A stretch of 64,000 nucleotides of DNA from Lactococcus ileimucosae (GCF_943193185.1 NZ_CALPDE010000004.1:62001-126000); one strand, 5' to 3'. Counted from the first letter of the stretch, positions 38,637-47,187 are shown. Notes: generated by a model not told the origin, from the letters alone. Numbers and translations are program-made.

Positions 38637-38864
38637 TCTGTCTCCTCCTTATATTATATTTACTCTATTTATATCTTAAATTTTTCTAAATTTCCAACAC
38701 ATAAAGTTTACGTTTTAAAAATATCTCAACATTTTATTTTACAAGCATTCTTGTTATTATAGTGTAAAGTTTCTGTTTTGTAACTTTTTAATTTCCAGAA
38801 TTTATTTCTTTTACGTTTATGTGTGGTAAAATACATTTATGAAATATTTTTGGAGGTTATAAAT

Positions 38865-39461
38865 ATGCCAAGAGGAACTCGAGAAAAAATTGTCAATGCT
38901 TTCTTTCGTTGTGCGAATAAACATCCCGATATTCATCACTTCACCATAGCCGAGATTGCTGAGGAAGCTGGTGTTAGTCGTCAGGCAATTCAGCGCAAGC
39001 ATTACAGGACTGTTGAAGAACTGATACTCGATATTCGTAGGCAGGTTAATGACAAGGTTAAGAAAGAACTTGACTTTCACTATCCAAAGGAAGGAATTTC
39101 ACCCTATCATGTTTTTGCAATGCACATCCTGCCTGTTATTTATGAATACAGAGATTGGCTAAAGGTGTTATGCACAACCTGCATGGACCCGCATTGGATG
39201 AACTTCATTGAAACACAGTACAAAGAGTGGTTTTCGCCTTATTTGATTGAGGATGTGAGTAGAACAGGGTTTTCAAAGGACTTTGTGAAGAGCTTTATCG
39301 TAAAGGAAGTCTTAAGCATCGTTGCAAGCTGGCTTTCTGAAGATCTCCCTGAACCTCCTGTTTCTTTTTCTAGAAAATTTTTGTTGCTCACTTTAACTTC
39401 AGAAGAACTCTTTATCGCTCCCCAATACCACTACAAGGCCCCTGTAATTTGTAAAAAATAA
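38865..39461 (+). CDS. TetR/AcrR-family transcriptional regulator
   Basis: The 198-residue regulator has an N-terminal helix-turn-helix (residues about 5-50: REKIVNAFFRCA, FTIAEIAEEAGVSRQAIQRKHY) and an all-helical ligand domain unlike common TetR subtypes. The start at 38865 follows TGGAGG; the frame is open a little further. It is divergent from the DUF6273-like gene and upstream of the three toxin-like genes, so it may control either or both. Ligand unknown. Confidence 0.88.
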   Translation: MPRGTREKIVNAFFRCANKHPDIHHFTIAEIAEEAGVSRQAIQRKHYRTVEELILDIRRQVNDKVKKELDFHYPKEGISPYHVFAMHILPVIYEYRDWLKVLCTTCMDPHWMNFIETQYKEWFSPYLIEDVSRTGFSKDFVKSFIVKEVLSIVASWLSEDLPEPPVSFSRKFLLLTLTSEELFIAPQYHYKAPVICKK

Positions 39462-39487
39462 TTCTACTAGATGCCCCTATATTTTAA

Positions 39488-39517
39488 GTAGAGCAAATCC
39501 CAAAGGATATGCCCTAC
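39488..39517 (+). other. Imperfect hairpin downstream of the TetR gene
   Basis: GTAG-a-GCA-a-ATCC-caaa-GGAT-a-TGC-c-CTAC, three symmetrical mismatches, no T run. Could be an operator or mRNA structure between the regulator and the first toxin gene. Confidence 0.45.
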
Positions 39518-39569
39518 CTAAAACATAAAGGAGGAATTTGAATGACACTTTTAAACCCATGAGCAAATA

Positions 39570-39630
39570 AAAGTGATACTGCTATTCCATGTTTTTGAAA
39601 TAGATGTACCACACCGAAAAATCGGAGGTA
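39570..39630 (+). repeat. Toxin leader element, copy 1, with SD-sequestering hairpin
   Basis: A block of about 60 bases repeated before all three toxin-like genes. Its 3' part folds as TACC-aca-CCGA-AAAA-TCGG-a-GGTA (39607-39630), pairing the GGAGG ribosome site seven bases before the start codon. Confidence 0.8.
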
Positions 39631-39636
39631 ATGAAA

Positions 39637-40695
39637 ATGAAAAAAACGAAAGTGGCAATGGGGCTAGCTAGTTTGACACTACTTCTTGGAAGTAGCTTTG
39701 CTCCTCTAAAAACAGCCCATGCTGAAAGTTCGCAAATTATGCGGCAAGCAGGAAAAACAACGCAATCACAAATGGGAAATTTAAAGGACATACACAGTGA
39801 TGTATACGCTTTGTTAAAGCGACTGTCCTTAGGGCTATCCGCTTACAGAGTCTCCCAAGGACTACTTGATTCTAAGTATCAAATCACTAAGGATAGCCCA
39901 GATTATTGTAGCAATCCTCTAATCTTTCAGGTAACAAAAGAGCCTTCTTTTTATTTAATCCCTGACCTCAAAGCAGAAGATGCTGGAGACATGTCCACCA
40001 ATGTCACCACTTTTGACAACGATTCAGATGCTGCAATCATCTGCAGTACACCTAGCTTTTCCTACACAGGTACGGATACCACGACATCTACAAGTACGAT
40101 GGGAGTAAATACTGGAATAGACACTACTGCTGGGATTAGTTTTCCTGGTGTTGGAGATACCAGCATCGTATTGTCTGTTCATTTCAACTTTTCAACCACA
40201 AAAAGTCAGACCACATCAACTACCATCAACTGGACCGTTCCACCAGAAAACATTTCCTTGAAACCTCACCATAAGATCCGTGTATACTGGATCTTGAAAA
40301 ACAGGACTGCGTCAGGAACTGCAGCTATGCGCGCAAGATACCGTGCTGTTATTCCTTTTGCCTATTATCCATTTTATCCGCCTGTAGAAGGTTATTCTCT
40401 TGGACGACTCATAAAGGATCCCTCTTTATTACCAGAAAACTACTGGAGTTCTTATACTGGTGAGTCTAGAGACCGCTGGCATCCCGTTACTCCTGACGAT
40501 CCTGACTATGATCCTACTGATTTTGCAGAAGGCGGGTATTACGATGTTTCACAATCCACCTATACTGCAAAATACGGTACTGAAATGTATCTCCGTGTAG
40601 ATGACATTACATCTGGAGAAAACAAGGCAAAAACCATTGAGATTATCCATGTCCCCAACACCACAAGAAAAGTCCTTGGACAGCACACTGACTAA
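39637..40695 (+). CDS. ETX/MTX2-like (aerolysin-type) pore-forming toxin, paralogue 1
   Basis: About 352 residues with a signal peptide (about 1-29, ending KTAHA). The central region is Ser/Thr-rich with alternating beta strands: TPSFSYTGTDTTTSTSTMG, a GVNTGIDTTAGISFPGVG hairpin, HFNFSTTKSQTTSTTINWTVPPENI, and LKPHHKIRVYWIL, then GTAAM. This is the membrane-insertion and core pattern of the ETX/MTX2 family (Clostridium epsilon toxin, Bacillus Mtx2/Mtx3). The variable N- and C-terminal parts likely carry receptor binding. The start at 39637 is set by GGAGGT seven bases upstream. Family recognised by pattern, not by search. Confidence 0.8.
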   Translation: MKKTKVAMGLASLTLLLGSSFAPLKTAHAESSQIMRQAGKTTQSQMGNLKDIHSDVYALLKRLSLGLSAYRVSQGLLDSKYQITKDSPDYCSNPLIFQVTKEPSFYLIPDLKAEDAGDMSTNVTTFDNDSDAAIICSTPSFSYTGTDTTTSTSTMGVNTGIDTTAGISFPGVGDTSIVLSVHFNFSTTKSQTTSTTINWTVPPENISLKPHHKIRVYWILKNRTASGTAAMRARYRAVIPFAYYPFYPPVEGYSLGRLIKDPSLLPENYWSSYTGESRDRWHPVTPDDPDYDPTDFAEGGYYDVSQSTYTAKYGTEMYLRVDDITSGENKAKTIEIIHVPNTTRKVLGQHTD

Positions 40696-40746
40696 GGAGT
40701 TCTTCTATCACAGTTCACACTTGAATCCTATGATTCTGTGTACACT

Positions 40747-40807
40747 AAAGTGATACTGCTATTCCATGTTTTTGAAATAGATGTACCACACCGAAAAATC
40801 GGAGGTA
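40747..40807 (+). repeat. Toxin leader element, copy 2
   Basis: Identical to copy 1 from AAAGTGATACTGC to GGAGGTA, including the ribosome-site hairpin. Confidence 0.82.
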
Positions 40808-40813
40808 AATAAA

Positions 40814-41857
40814 ATGAAAAAGACAAAAATGGCAATGGGCTTAGCAGGCTTGACCCTCATCTTCGGAAGTAACTTTGCTTCTCTAGAAACAGCTTATGCT
40901 GAAAGCTCTCAAGTTATGCAGCAGTCAGGAAAAGTCACAAACACTTCTCAAAAGACTAACTTGAGAGAAATACAAGATATGTACACTTTCTTAAAGAAAG
41001 TATCCGTAGGAATGTCAGCCTCCATGGTCGAACATGGATTACTCACACTGGATCATCAGATTACAAGATATGATGTCTTCAGTGAGCCGATGAATTTTTC
41101 ACTCGGGGAAAGATATCTCTTTGTGAACCATGACATCAAAACAGAAGATGGTGGAGATACCTCAACCAATGTCACTACTTTTGATAACAACTCAGATTCT
41201 GCAATCATATGCAGCACACCTAGCTTTTCCTATACAAGCACAGATACCACGACATCTACAAGTACGATGGGAGTCGATACTGGAATAGACAGTACAGCAA
41301 ATATTGAATTTCCTGGTGTCGGTTCTGCCAGCGTTATGTTGTCTGTTCATTTCAACTTTTCAACCACAAAAAGTCAGACGAACTCAACTTCTATCAATTG
41401 GACTGTGCCACCGGAAAACATTTCACTAAAACCCCACCATAAGATTCGTGTGTATTGGATTTTGAGAAACGTTACTGCAACAGGTACGGCAGCCATGCGT
41501 GACAGATTTACTGCAGATATTCCTTATGGCGTCAATGTAGGCTCTTGGGGCTATACCAAGTTAGCTTACGGTCTTGGGTCTGTGATTGATAACAGTGCTT
41601 GGATTACAAATGATTTCTGGAATACCTACGTGGGAGATGCTAGAGAAAAATGGCATTCCGTAGCTCCTGGCCCCGGATACCCAGAATCATCTACGGCAGA
41701 TTACGATCAGGATCAAGCAACTTTTACTGCAAAATATGGCACTGAAATGTATCTTCGAGTAGATGATATCACAGCAGGAGAGAACAAAGCAAAAACAGTT
41801 GCTGTTATTCCTGTACCTAATACCACAAGGAAAGTACTTGGACAACATGCTGGATAA
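40814..41857 (+). CDS. ETX/MTX2-like pore-forming toxin, paralogue 2
   Basis: About 347 residues, with the same signal peptide type and core as its neighbours (SYTSTDTTTSTSTMG, GVDTGIDSTANIEFPGVG, WTVPPENISLKPHHKIRVYW). It differs from copy 1 mainly in the N-terminal third and around residues 235-290, where copies 2 and 3 share a YGLGSVIDN / HGLGAVIDN segment that copy 1 lacks. The start at 40814 has the same GGAGGT spacing. No terminator separates it from its neighbours. Confidence 0.8.
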   Translation: MKKTKMAMGLAGLTLIFGSNFASLETAYAESSQVMQQSGKVTNTSQKTNLREIQDMYTFLKKVSVGMSASMVEHGLLTLDHQITRYDVFSEPMNFSLGERYLFVNHDIKTEDGGDTSTNVTTFDNNSDSAIICSTPSFSYTSTDTTTSTSTMGVDTGIDSTANIEFPGVGSASVMLSVHFNFSTTKSQTNSTSINWTVPPENISLKPHHKIRVYWILRNVTATGTAAMRDRFTADIPYGVNVGSWGYTKLAYGLGSVIDNSAWITNDFWNTYVGDAREKWHSVAPGPGYPESSTADYDQDQATFTAKYGTEMYLRVDDITAGENKAKTVAVIPVPNTTRKVLGQHAG

Positions 41858-41948
41858 GAAGAAGTCACTTAATCACTAACTGCTCTGGATGCTGTGTTCA
41901 AAAAATCAAGTTGTTAGAACAGAACTTTCAAACCAGTAAACAATTAAA

Positions 41949-42004
41949 AAATAACGCTATTCCATGTTTTTGAAGTAGATATGCCACACCGAAAATCGGA
42001 GGTA
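41949..42004 (+). repeat. Toxin leader element, copy 3 (diverged)
   Basis: Matches copies 1 and 2 from GCTATTCC on with a few changes. The hairpin TGCC-aca-CCGA-AAA-TCGG-a-GGTA keeps pairing: an A to G change gives a G-U pair, and one loop base is lost. Confidence 0.78.
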
Positions 42005-42010
42005 ATAAAA

Positions 42011-43054
42011 ATGAAAAAAACAAAAGTAATAATGAGCATAGCGGCCCTAACCACAATCATAAGCAGTAGTTTCTCCTCTTTGGGAGTAGCTTACGCTGAA
42101 AGCTCCCAAATTCAACAACCAAGAAGGAATACCTATTCTTCACAAAAAAGTAACTTGCAAAACATAGAAAACATGTATGCTTTCTTAAAGCGGGTATCCT
42201 CAGGTCTATCCTCTAGCATGGTCAATCAGGGGCTTATCACTCCTGACCAACAGATTAGAAAAGACCATGAATCTGACAGTGATCCTGAAAATTTTTCTAT
42301 GATTAAAAGATATATTGCTGTAAACAGTGATATAAAAACAGAAGGTGGGGAAGACATCGCAGCTAATGTCACCTGCTTTGATAATGAGTCGGATACTCAG
42401 GCAGTGTTCAGTACGCCACGCTTTTCCTACACAAGTACGGATACTACTGAATCAACCAGCAATACAGAAATAGGTACTGGGATAGATGCCATCTCGAATA
42501 TTAATTTCCCAGTTGACGGTTTTTCTAGTCTTATCTTATCCGTTCATTTCAACTTTTCAACCACAAAAACTCAGACAACTTCTACCTCTGTCAACTGGAC
42601 TGTGTCCCCTCAAAACATTCCAGTAAAACCCCATCACAAAATTCAGGTCTATTGGATTTTGAAGAACATAAATGCAAGGGGAACCGTAGCCATGCGAGAC
42701 AGATACACTGCCGAAATTCCTTACGGAATCAATATAGGACCTTCATGGTTTGTCAAGTTATCCCATGGTCTTGGAGCTGTGATCGATAACACTTCTTGGC
42801 TGTCAAATGATGACTGGAACTCTTGTTTGGGTGATTCCAAAGGAAAATGGCACGCTGTAGCTCCTGAACCCGGACAACAAGAATCATCTACAGCGGATTA
42901 CGATCAGGATCAGGCAAGTTTTACCGCCAAATATGGGACTGAGATGTATCTCAAAATAGACGACATCACCTCAGGTCAGAACAATGCAAAAACAATTGCC
43001 GTTATCCCTGTACCTAATGCCACAAGGAAAGTCCTTGGGCAACATGTTGGATAA
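42011..43054 (+). CDS. ETX/MTX2-like pore-forming toxin, paralogue 3
   Basis: About 347 residues, the most diverged copy. It retains SYTSTDTTESTSN, HFNFSTTKTQTTSTSVNWTVSPQNI and KPHHKIQVYWILKN, but the insertion-hairpin region reads EIGTGIDAISNINFPVDG. The signal peptide ends about residue 30 (GVAYA). The start at 42011 again has GGAGGT seven bases upstream. A terminator follows, so this is the last gene of the array. Confidence 0.79.
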   Translation: MKKTKVIMSIAALTTIISSSFSSLGVAYAESSQIQQPRRNTYSSQKSNLQNIENMYAFLKRVSSGLSSSMVNQGLITPDQQIRKDHESDSDPENFSMIKRYIAVNSDIKTEGGEDIAANVTCFDNESDTQAVFSTPRFSYTSTDTTESTSNTEIGTGIDAISNINFPVDGFSSLILSVHFNFSTTKTQTTSTSVNWTVSPQNIPVKPHHKIQVYWILKNINARGTVAMRDRYTAEIPYGINIGPSWFVKLSHGLGAVIDNTSWLSNDDWNSCLGDSKGKWHAVAPEPGQQESSTADYDQDQASFTAKYGTEMYLKIDDITSGQNNAKTIAVIPVPNATRKVLGQHVG

Positions 43055-43098
43055 ACAGTCAACACACTGTCATAAGTTTCTCTGAAAATCTGCGTAAA

Positions 43099-43126
43099 AA
43101 AATCGGGTCATTTCTGACTCGATTTT
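43099..43126. terminator. Terminator between toxin array and fruA
   Basis: AAAATCGGGTCA, TTTC loop, TGACTCGATTTTA; A/T runs on both sides serve convergent genes. Confidence 0.85.
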
Positions 43127-43129
43127 ATA

Positions 43130-45034
43130 TTATTTTGCTTTTTTCAAGTAGCCGAACATGAGGCCAGACACAAGTGCACCAATCAAGACAAAGAGGAGGT
43201 ACAAAAGAGGACCATTTGTCAAAGCCAAGACGAAGATACCACCATGTGGCGCCATCAACTTGATACCAGCAGCACCAACAAGTCCCCCTGCCACTGCTGA
43301 TCCGACAACAAATGAAGGAATGGCACGCGCTGGGTCAGCAGCACCAAATGGGATTGAACCTTCTGTAATAAATGAAAGTCCCATAACGATATTTGTCAAA
43401 CCTGATTGACGTTCTTCTTTTGTAAATTTATTTTTGAAGAAGAGAACGGCAACTGTCGTTGCAAGAGGTGGAACCATACCACCAGCCATAACTGCTGCCA
43501 TTACAACTGACCCACCAGTGGCAACACTTGCGGCCAATGTTCCTGTACCGAAGATATAAGCAGCTTTATTGATTGGACCTCCAAGGTCAACTGCCATCAT
43601 TCCTCCAACGATGATACCAAGTACTAAAGCTGAATCTCCATTAAGGCTGTTCAAGAAGTTGGAAAGGCCTGTGTTGATGGCTGCCATTGGGATATTGATG
43701 AAAAGCATGAGCAATCCTGTAATCAATGTACCCAAAAGTGGGAAAATCAAGATTGCTTTAATCCCATCCAGTGATTTTGGCAAAACAGTCAAGAGTTTGC
43801 GCAAGAGAAGGATGACACCACCAGCAATGAAACCACCAACTAATGCGCCAAGGAAACCTGAAGGAATCATTGTGGCTGGATCAAGTTTGCCAAAGGCAAG
43901 ACCAGATGCAGCCATTGAACCAGCGACAAAACCGGCAACTAAACCAGGCTTATCTGCAATTGAGTTGGCGATAAAACCAGCTAGGACAGGAAGCATGAAG
44001 GCGAAGGCTGCACCCCCGATATTTTTAAAGTAAGCCGCAATCGGATGATAAGAACCGAGGTTGGCTAACTGATCTTTAGGTACACCCATAGATTGGTCAA
44101 TCAAGAAGGCAAGAGCAATCAAGATCCCCCCACCCACAACGAATGGCAACATTGCGGATACGCCACCCATAAGGTGTTTGTAGAAGGCCTTCCCGATGCC
44201 GCCAGCGCTTTCTTCTTTTGCCTCATCGGAAGCATCAGCTTCAAATTTTGGTGCATTGCCTGAAATTGCTTTACTAATGAGTTCTTCGGGTTGACGAATA
44301 GCTGCAGCGACAGGAACTTGCACCATAGGTTTTCCTGCAAAACGGTTCATTTCCACTTTCTTATCTGCTGCAACAATGATACCGTCAGCTTTTTGGATAT
44401 CTTCAGCAGTCAGCTTGTGGTCAATCCCACGTGCCCCGTTTGTTTCAACTTTGATGGCAATGCCCATTTCAGCAGCTTGTTTTTTAAGTGCTTCTTCAGC
44501 CATATAAGTATGTGCAATACCTGTCGTACATGCTGTCACGGCTAAAACATAATGCGCGCTATCAGTGACTTGCTCAATTTCTTCTGTTTCTTCAGAGAAA
44601 AGCTCTAAGACCTGACGCGGGTATTGTGCTGCTTTTACTTTGTCTGTAAAGCCAGCTTGCAAGAGGAACTTAGAAAGTTGTGCCAGAGCTTCCAAGTGTG
44701 TGTCATTTGCGCCTTCTGGTGCTGCAATCATGAAGAAGAGATTGACAGGCTGGCCATCTAAGGCTGCGTAATCCACACCTGCGTTTGATTTTGCAAACAG
44801 GACGACAGCTTCCTCAACTGCTTTGTTCTTGCTGTGGGGCATGGCAATACCATCACCTAATCCAGTTGAAGTTTGCGCTTCACGCGCCATGATTCCAGCT
44901 TTAAATGTATCAAAATCACTGACATAACCTTCTGCGACTAACTTGTTCACCATTTCATCAACGGCAGCTTCTTTTGTCGTTGCTTGAAGGTCCAAAATCA
45001 TGACTTCTGTTTTGAGTAAATCTTTGATTTCCAT
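43130..45034 (-). CDS. fruA: Fructose PTS enzyme IIABC
   Basis: The 634-residue permease phosphorylates fructose to fructose 1-phosphate during uptake. IIA (about residues 1-145) has the active His in GDGIAMPHSKN. IIB (about 165-265) has the active Cys in VTACTTGIAHTYMAEEAL. IIC (about 290-634) is membrane-embedded with GGPINKAAYIF and GAADPARAIP motifs. Third gene of fruR-fruK-fruA. Confidence 0.95.
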   Translation of the reverse strand: MEIKDLLKTEVMILDLQATTKEAAVDEMVNKLVAEGYVSDFDTFKAGIMAREAQTSTGLGDGIAMPHSKNKAVEEAVVLFAKSNAGVDYAALDGQPVNLFFMIAAPEGANDTHLEALAQLSKFLLQAGFTDKVKAAQYPRQVLELFSEETEEIEQVTDSAHYVLAVTACTTGIAHTYMAEEALKKQAAEMGIAIKVETNGARGIDHKLTAEDIQKADGIIVAADKKVEMNRFAGKPMVQVPVAAAIRQPEELISKAISGNAPKFEADASDEAKEESAGGIGKAFYKHLMGGVSAMLPFVVGGGILIALAFLIDQSMGVPKDQLANLGSYHPIAAYFKNIGGAAFAFMLPVLAGFIANSIADKPGLVAGFVAGSMAASGLAFGKLDPATMIPSGFLGALVGGFIAGGVILLLRKLLTVLPKSLDGIKAILIFPLLGTLITGLLMLFINIPMAAINTGLSNFLNSLNGDSALVLGIIVGGMMAVDLGGPINKAAYIFGTGTLAASVATGGSVVMAAVMAGGMVPPLATTVAVLFFKNKFTKEERQSGLTNIVMGLSFITEGSIPFGAADPARAIPSFVVGSAVAGGLVGAAGIKLMAPHGGIFVLALTNGPLLYLLFVLIGALVSGLMFGYLKKAK

Positions 45035-45048
45035 AATCTTCCTCTTTT

Positions 45049-45975
45049 CTAATCTTCCTTTATTTTTTCTATAATAACTTTTTCAAAGCATTCTTTTAAG
45101 AAGCTTTCACTCGGCATGTCTTCTGAGAAGACCTTCGCTGTACCACAGGCAACACCTTGTTTAAAGGCAGCTAAAACATCTTGACTGCGGCTCCACTCCG
45201 CAAGGAAACCTGCAACTGTCGAGTCCCCCGCGCCGATAGAGTTTTTCAGCTCTCCTTTGATTGGGGCGGCAAAGTAGGTGTCGTCTCCTGTGAAGAGTAA
45301 AGCACCATCACCTGCCATAGAAATCATGACATTTTGTGCGCCCTCTGCCAAAAGTTTTTGACCATAAGGGATAATATCTTCTTTGGATTTAAACTTAACA
45401 GCATAGATTTCTTCCAATTCTTCACGGTTAGGTTTGATGATGAGTGGCCCATGTTTCAACGTTTTCAGCAACTTTTGACCGTCCACGTCTATAGCAAACT
45501 GCGCCCCTCTGGCTTTCACTTTCTCAATCAAGACCTCATAGAAGTCTTCCCCTAAAGTTTTAGGAATAGTCCCCGCAAAAACGACGATGTCATCACTTTG
45601 CAGGTTGTCAAATTTACTTAAGAAGGCTTGAATTTCTGCATCAGATAAATCAGGACCTGCGGCATCAAAGGACGTTTCCTCTTGCGCATTGACTTTAATT
45701 TTTGTATTAATACGTGTCGTTCCTGCAATCGGCGTGAAATCGGACTGGCTTCCGATATTTTCAAGATAATCTTGGATAAATTTCCCGGGGAAACCACCAA
45801 GAAAACCAAGAGCCGTGTTTTCCACTTTTAAAAGGGACATCATCCGACTTTCAACAATCCCTTTACCTCCGGGAAGCATACGCGTTTCTGTCGCACGGTT
45901 AACTTGTCCAAGTTCAACCTGATCAAAATCCATGAAATAGTCTAAAGCTGGATTTAGTGTTACTGTGTATATCAT
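45049..45975 (-). CDS. fruK: 1-phosphofructokinase
   Basis: Phosphorylates fructose 1-phosphate to fructose 1,6-bisphosphate. The 308-residue PfkB-family kinase starts MIYTVTLNPALDYFMDF, has GGKGI near residue 37 and the catalytic GAGDSTVAGFLAEW motif near the C-terminus. It overlaps fruR by four bases and precedes fruA by 14. Confidence 0.94.
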   Translation of the reverse strand: MIYTVTLNPALDYFMDFDQVELGQVNRATETRMLPGGKGIVESRMMSLLKVENTALGFLGGFPGKFIQDYLENIGSQSDFTPIAGTTRINTKIKVNAQEETSFDAAGPDLSDAEIQAFLSKFDNLQSDDIVVFAGTIPKTLGEDFYEVLIEKVKARGAQFAIDVDGQKLLKTLKHGPLIIKPNREELEEIYAVKFKSKEDIIPYGQKLLAEGAQNVMISMAGDGALLFTGDDTYFAAPIKGELKNSIGAGDSTVAGFLAEWSRSQDVLAAFKQGVACGTAKVFSEDMPSESFLKECFEKVIIEKIKED

Positions 45976-46673
45976 AATTTCTCCGTTATAAGTTTTATTT
46001 GGTCACTTTCTGCAAACTTGACGAAGCTTGTTTGACCGATTTTACTGCTGTCCAAGAGGAGATAGCTTGTACTACTCTGGTGAATCGCCTGCGCTTTTAT
46101 CGCTGCTTCTTCACTGTCAGGTGTCATCGCACCTAGTTCTTTCGTAAAAGCGTTGGCACCGATAAAAGCCATATTAAAACGATAAGTGCTGAGCTGTGCT
46201 ATTGCTGAGCTACCGATGATAGCGTCTGTCTGCCGTTTTACTCGACCACCAAGCAGATAAACAATCAAGTTTTCACTGGTTAATTTTGGCAAGTGGCTGA
46301 TTGAGTTGGTGACGATCGTTAGCCGTTTGCCCGACTGATTCAGCAAATGGCAAAGCGGTGCAACAGTCGTACCTGCATCCAAGTAGATAATATCGCCTTC
46401 TTTTATCTTTTCAAAAGCCAAAGCTGCGATTTTTTCTTTTCCTTGAACGTTTTTGGAAGATTTTTCAAAAATAGAAAGTTCTTCGGAAAGATCTTGATGA
46501 AGCGCTGCACCACCATGAACACGGCGCAAAAAATGTTCTTCTTCAAGTTCATTGAGATCTCTTCTCAAAGTCGAGACAGAGGCCTCTGTTATTGCAGTCA
46601 ATTCTTCCAAGGTTGCCGTTTTCTGTTCTTTTAGTAAAGCAAGTATTTTTTCCTTGCGTTCCGTTGCCAGCAT
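45972..46673 (-). CDS. fruR: DeoR-family repressor of the fructose operon
   Basis: About 233 residues: DeoR helix-turn-helix (LEELTAITEASVSTLRRDLNELEE) and a sugar-phosphate sensing domain (DIIYLDAGTTVAPLCHLL). The likely effector is fructose 1-phosphate. The start at 46673 (MLATERKEK) is chosen because AGGAGGAGAGG lies upstream. Expected to repress its own operon. Confidence 0.93.
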   Translation of the reverse strand: MLATERKEKILALLKEQKTATLEELTAITEASVSTLRRDLNELEEEHFLRRVHGGAALHQDLSEELSIFEKSSKNVQGKEKIAALAFEKIKEGDIIYLDAGTTVAPLCHLLNQSGKRLTIVTNSISHLPKLTSENLIVYLLGGRVKRQTDAIIGSSAIAQLSTYRFNMAFIGANAFTKELGAMTPDSEEAAIKAQAIHQSSTSYLLLDSSKIGQTSFVKFAESDQIKLITEKL

Positions 46674-46706
46674 CTGACCTCTCCTCCTGAATTCGTTTAC
46701 ATTTAT

Positions 46707-46734
46707 ATTATACACCATTTTCGTTCAAAGTCAA
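46707..46734 (-). promoter_or_regulatory. fru operon promoter
   Basis: TTGACT, 16-base spacer, TATAAT on the minus strand about 35 bases upstream of the fruR start. The segment TTTGATTGACTTTGAACG around the -35 could hold the repressor site. Confidence 0.75.
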
Positions 46735-46957
46735 TCAAAAACTTTCAAAAAACTACAAACAATCTCGACGAAGACTGTTTGATTGATAGCGTATAATCGC
46801 GAAGAAAATAGCCCCAGTGCTAAGCTGAAATACGTGTTCGGTGAACCCCAGATTACCGAGGTGACCTGTGCACACACTAAATGTTGTACAAAGTAACATA
46901 TTGGGAGCAGCGCACTGTTAGTAGAATTTTTGAGCTTCATTAATGGAATAAGTAAGT
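46735..46957. other. Intergenic stretch upstream of the fru promoter
   Basis: No supported gene. A perfect TATAAT occurs at about 46790 on the plus strand without a good -35. Downstream GTGTTCGGTGAACCCCAG and a GTGCAC motif may be RNA structure. Frames here lack ribosome sites. Confidence 0.35.
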
Positions 46958-46985
46958 TTGACAGAGACTTCAAATGTGATATAAT
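46958..46985 (+). promoter_or_regulatory. Strong promoter of a small RNA
   Basis: Perfect TTGACA, 16-base spacer, perfect TATAAT, with no coding sequence behind it on this strand. Confidence 0.8.
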
Positions 46986-46991
46986 GGAGGA

Positions 46992-47084
46992 GAAAAAAGC
47001 GACAGGAATGGCAGTTCCCATCGCTTGATAAGTCTTCAGAGATTAGTGTGATTAGTGCTTACCTTCGGTTTGCACTTTTTTTGA
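46992..47084 (+). ncRNA. Candidate antisense RNA (type I antitoxin)
   Basis: The transcript predicted from the promoter at 46958 is about 90 bases and ends at GTGC-tt-ACC-TTC-GGT-tt-GCAC followed by seven T (47055-47082). It carries the direct repeat GATTAGTG twice. It is complementary to the 3' end of the small membrane-peptide gene on the other strand, the layout of par/Fst- and TxpA/BsrG-type systems. Confidence 0.6.
46997..47026 (-). terminator. Terminator of the candidate toxin mRNA
   Basis: Minus strand AAGCGA, GC-rich loop with inner GGAA/TTCC pairing, TCGCTT, then T run. It lies inside the start of the opposite RNA, so the two transcripts overlap at their 3' ends. Confidence 0.65.
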
Positions 47085-47187
47085 TGCGATAAGCCTTTGC
47101 ACAAGAAACTTTATATTTCCCATACGCAATGTAAAACTTACCAAAAGCACCAAGTACAATCGCAATAGCGCAAGCTATCGTAATCAT
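47059..47187 (-). CDS. Candidate type I toxin: small membrane peptide (42 aa)
   Basis: The frame starts MITIACAIAIVLGAFGKFY, a membrane helix, and ends with a basic tail KKSANRR. An upstream ATG at 47218 with a strong GGAGG site starts another frame (MSITVKEEFRDDY...), one base out of phase; joining the two would give MSITVKEEF followed by MITIACA, similar to the N-termini of holin-like toxins. So the gene may be frameshifted or have a translated leader. It is convergent with an antisense RNA. No database match was possible. Confidence 0.5.
   Translation of the reverse strand: MITIACAIAIVLGAFGKFYIAYGKYKVSCAKAYRIKKSANRR

Noticed and set aside
39542..39562. Six-codon frame (MTLLNP) with a good GGAGG site before the first toxin
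   Set aside because: Too short to support as a gene; could be a leader peptide or the remnant of a deleted start, but nothing else backs it.
39570..42004. Regular repeat spacing in the toxin region suggesting a CRISPR array
   Set aside because: Repeats are 1.2 kb apart and flank coding genes; no short spacer-repeat pattern or cas genes exist in the window.
39604..43054. Longer starts beginning MYHTEKSEV for the toxin genes
   Set aside because: The upstream ATGs lie inside the conserved leader hairpin and would put residues before the signal peptide; the ATG seven bases after GGAGGT is used in all three copies.
46785..46890. Possible second small RNA with a TATAAT at about 46790
   Set aside because: No acceptable -35 and no clear terminator; kept only as an intergenic note.
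46731..47021. 96-codon minus-strand frame upstream of fruR
   Set aside because: It crosses the fru promoter and the small RNA terminator, has no ribosome site, and its sequence looks random with frequent Ser/Leu.
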